Positions 4,393 to 5,485 of a stretch of DNA of 5,485 bases are shown here, piece by piece. The first letter of the stretch is position 1. Each line of letters begins with the position of its first letter. The position numbers and the translations under genes were made by a program. The DNA comes from Rhodocyclales bacterium (GTDB taxonomy: Bacteria; Pseudomonadota; Gammaproteobacteria; Burkholderiales; Rhodocyclaceae), in assembly GCA_021286885.1 (NCBI GenBank), contig JAJTBM010000222.1:1-5485 (forward strand), in the 5' to 3' direction. The notes under the pieces were generated by a model, which ran no database searches, was not told the DNA's origin, and was given only the letters and a program-made list of their open reading frames with translations.

Positions 4393-5485
4393 ATGTCTGA
4401 ATCCCACGCTCCCCACACCCCCCGCTTCATCCACCTGCGCCTGCACACCGAGTACTCGATCTCCGACGGGATCGTGCAGGTGGATCACGCCGTTGCCCGG
4501 GCCATCGCCGACGGCATGCCGGCCCTGGGTATCTCCGATCTGGCCAACCTGTTCGGGATGGTCAAGTTCTACAAATCCGCCCGGGGCAAGGGCATCAAGC
4601 CCATCATCGCGGCGGATTGCTGGATCACCAACGAGGTCGAGCGGGACAAGCCCAGCCGCGTGCTGCTGATCTGCCGCGACCGGCACGGCTATGGCCAGCT
4701 GTGCGAGCTGCTCACCCGGGCCTACGTGGACAACCAGTACCGGGGCCGGGCCGAGCTGCGCCGGGAATGGCTGGGCGGTGATCAGACTGACGGGCTGCTG
4801 TGCCTCTCGGGGGCCAAGGACGGGGATGTGGGTCAGGCGATTGCCAACGGCAACCCGGCCCTGGCCGAAAAGCTGGCTGCCGATTGGGCCCAGCGCTTCC
4901 CCGAAGCCTTCTACATCGAACTTCAGCGCGCCGGCCATCCGGGCACCGAGCTGTATATCCGCGAAGCCCTGCAGATTGCGGCCCGGCTTGCGCTGCCGGT
5001 GGTGGCCACCCACCCCATCCAGTTCACCCGCCCCGAAGACTTCAAGGCCCATGAGGCCCGGGTGTGTATCGCCCAGGGCCATGTGCTGGCGGACAAGCGC
5101 CGCCCCCGCGACTTCACCGAAGAACAGTATTTCAAGACCCAGGCCGAAATGGCGGCCCTGTTCGCCGATTTGCCCGAGGCCCTGGAAAACAGCATTGAGA
5201 TTGCCCGCCGCTGCTCGCTCTCGGTGCAGCTGGGCAAGAACTTCCTGCCCCTGTTCCCGACCCCGGAGGGCATGACCCTCGACGACTTCCTGGTGGCCGA
5301 GGCCAAGCGCGGGCTGGAGGAGCGGCTCGTGGAGCTCTACCCCGACCCCGCCGCTCGGGAGGAACAGCGCCAGCGCTACGAAGACCGGCTCAAGTTCGAG
5401 ACCGACACCATCATCCAGATGGGTTTTCCGGGCTACTTCCTGATCGTGGCCGACTTCATCAACTGGGCCAAGCACAATGGCGTGC
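4393..5485 (+). CDS. dnaE: DNA polymerase III subunit alpha, N-terminal part (continues beyond the window)
   Basis: The first 364 codons of the catalytic subunit of the replicative polymerase, open to the right edge; full-length family members run to about 1,150-1,180 residues. The N-terminal PHP domain starts at FIHLRLHTEYSISDG (residues 12-26) and continues with MPALGISDLANLFGMVKFYK and GKGIKPIIAADCWI. THPIQFTRPEDFKAHEARVCI and the TEEQYFKTQAEMAALF stretch lead into the polymerase domain, which begins near MGFPGYFLIVADFINWAK (343-360). The catalytic aspartates lie outside the window. PHP domains with metal-dependent proofreading usually have HxHxH here; this protein has HLRLH, with Arg16 at the middle position as in E. 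coli DnaE. Its PHP domain is therefore probably inactive, with proofreading done by DnaQ (inference). The ATG has no Shine-Dalgarno site (upstream GTAAAATCCCGGG) and coincides with the predicted transcript start. Confidence 0.96.
   Translation, partial: MSESHAPHTPRFIHLRLHTEYSISDGIVQVDHAVARAIADGMPALGISDLANLFGMVKFYKSARGKGIKPIIAADCWITNEVERDKPSRVLLICRDRHGYGQLCELLTRAYVDNQYRGRAELRREWLGGDQTDGLLCLSGAKDGDVGQAIANGNPALAEKLAADWAQRFPEAFYIELQRAGHPGTELYIREALQIAARLALPVVATHPIQFTRPEDFKAHEARVCIAQGHVLADKRRPRDFTEEQYFKTQAEMAALFADLPEALENSIEIARRCSLSVQLGKNFLPLFPTPEGMTLDDFLVAEAKRGLEERLVELYPDPAAREEQRQRYEDRLKFETDTIIQMGFPGYFLIVADFINWAKHNGV

Noticed and set aside
4087..5475. 462-codon open frame on the minus strand opposite dnaE
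   Set aside because: It is antisense to clearly conserved DnaE coding sequence and also runs across the end of the rhomboid gene; its product resembles no family. Long stop-free antisense frames are common opposite GC-rich genes.

Overview
The window is high-GC bacterial DNA. Several proteins have a betaproteobacterial (Burkholderiales, perhaps Alcaligenaceae-like) look. The clearest are the replicative polymerase DnaE, with its 'HLRLHTEYS' and 'KFYKSARGKGIKP' signatures, and the phosphotransacetylase-like tail of a malic enzyme. The assignment comes from protein family resemblance recalled from memory; no search was run. Most genes are chromosomal housekeeping or regulatory genes. No mobile element, tRNA, rRNA or CRISPR array was seen.

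Layout from left to right. Positions 2-244 (+) are the last 80 codons of an NADP-type malic enzyme (MaeB). A gap of just over 300 bases follows. It holds a long near-perfect hairpin (348-390) with a T-rich tail and a -10-like TACAAT in its loop, then a possible 57-codon cysteine-rich ORF (381-554). Two bases further on starts a small exported protein of unknown function (557-934, +). Convergent to it, on the minus strand, lies an apparent two-gene operon: a LysR-type regulator (3004 down to 2072), then a GGDEF diguanylate cyclase (2035 down to 989). Diverging from the LysR gene is a rhomboid-family membrane protease gene (about 3175-4313, +), whose reading frame is broken near its 5' end. Finally dnaE, the alpha subunit of DNA polymerase III, starts at 4393 (+) and runs off the right edge.

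The genes do not form one pathway. The functional pairing best supported is LysR plus diguanylate cyclase, which suggests a regulator co-transcribed with a c-di-GMP-producing enzyme. Its inducer and targets cannot be read from the sequence.

The points most worth a second look are these. (1) The LysR/GGDEF junction: a 12-codon mini-ORF exactly fills the gap and overlaps the GGDEF start by ATGA. A one-base slip in its A6 tract would fuse it in frame to the cyclase. (2) A -1 frameshift in the rhomboid gene between roughly 3300 and 3327. (3) A dnaE promoter placed so that the mRNA would be leaderless. (4) -10 hexamers in the loops of GC-rich inverted repeats, upstream of dnaE and upstream of the 381/557 ORFs. 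I do not see a convincing wholly new multi-gene system here.
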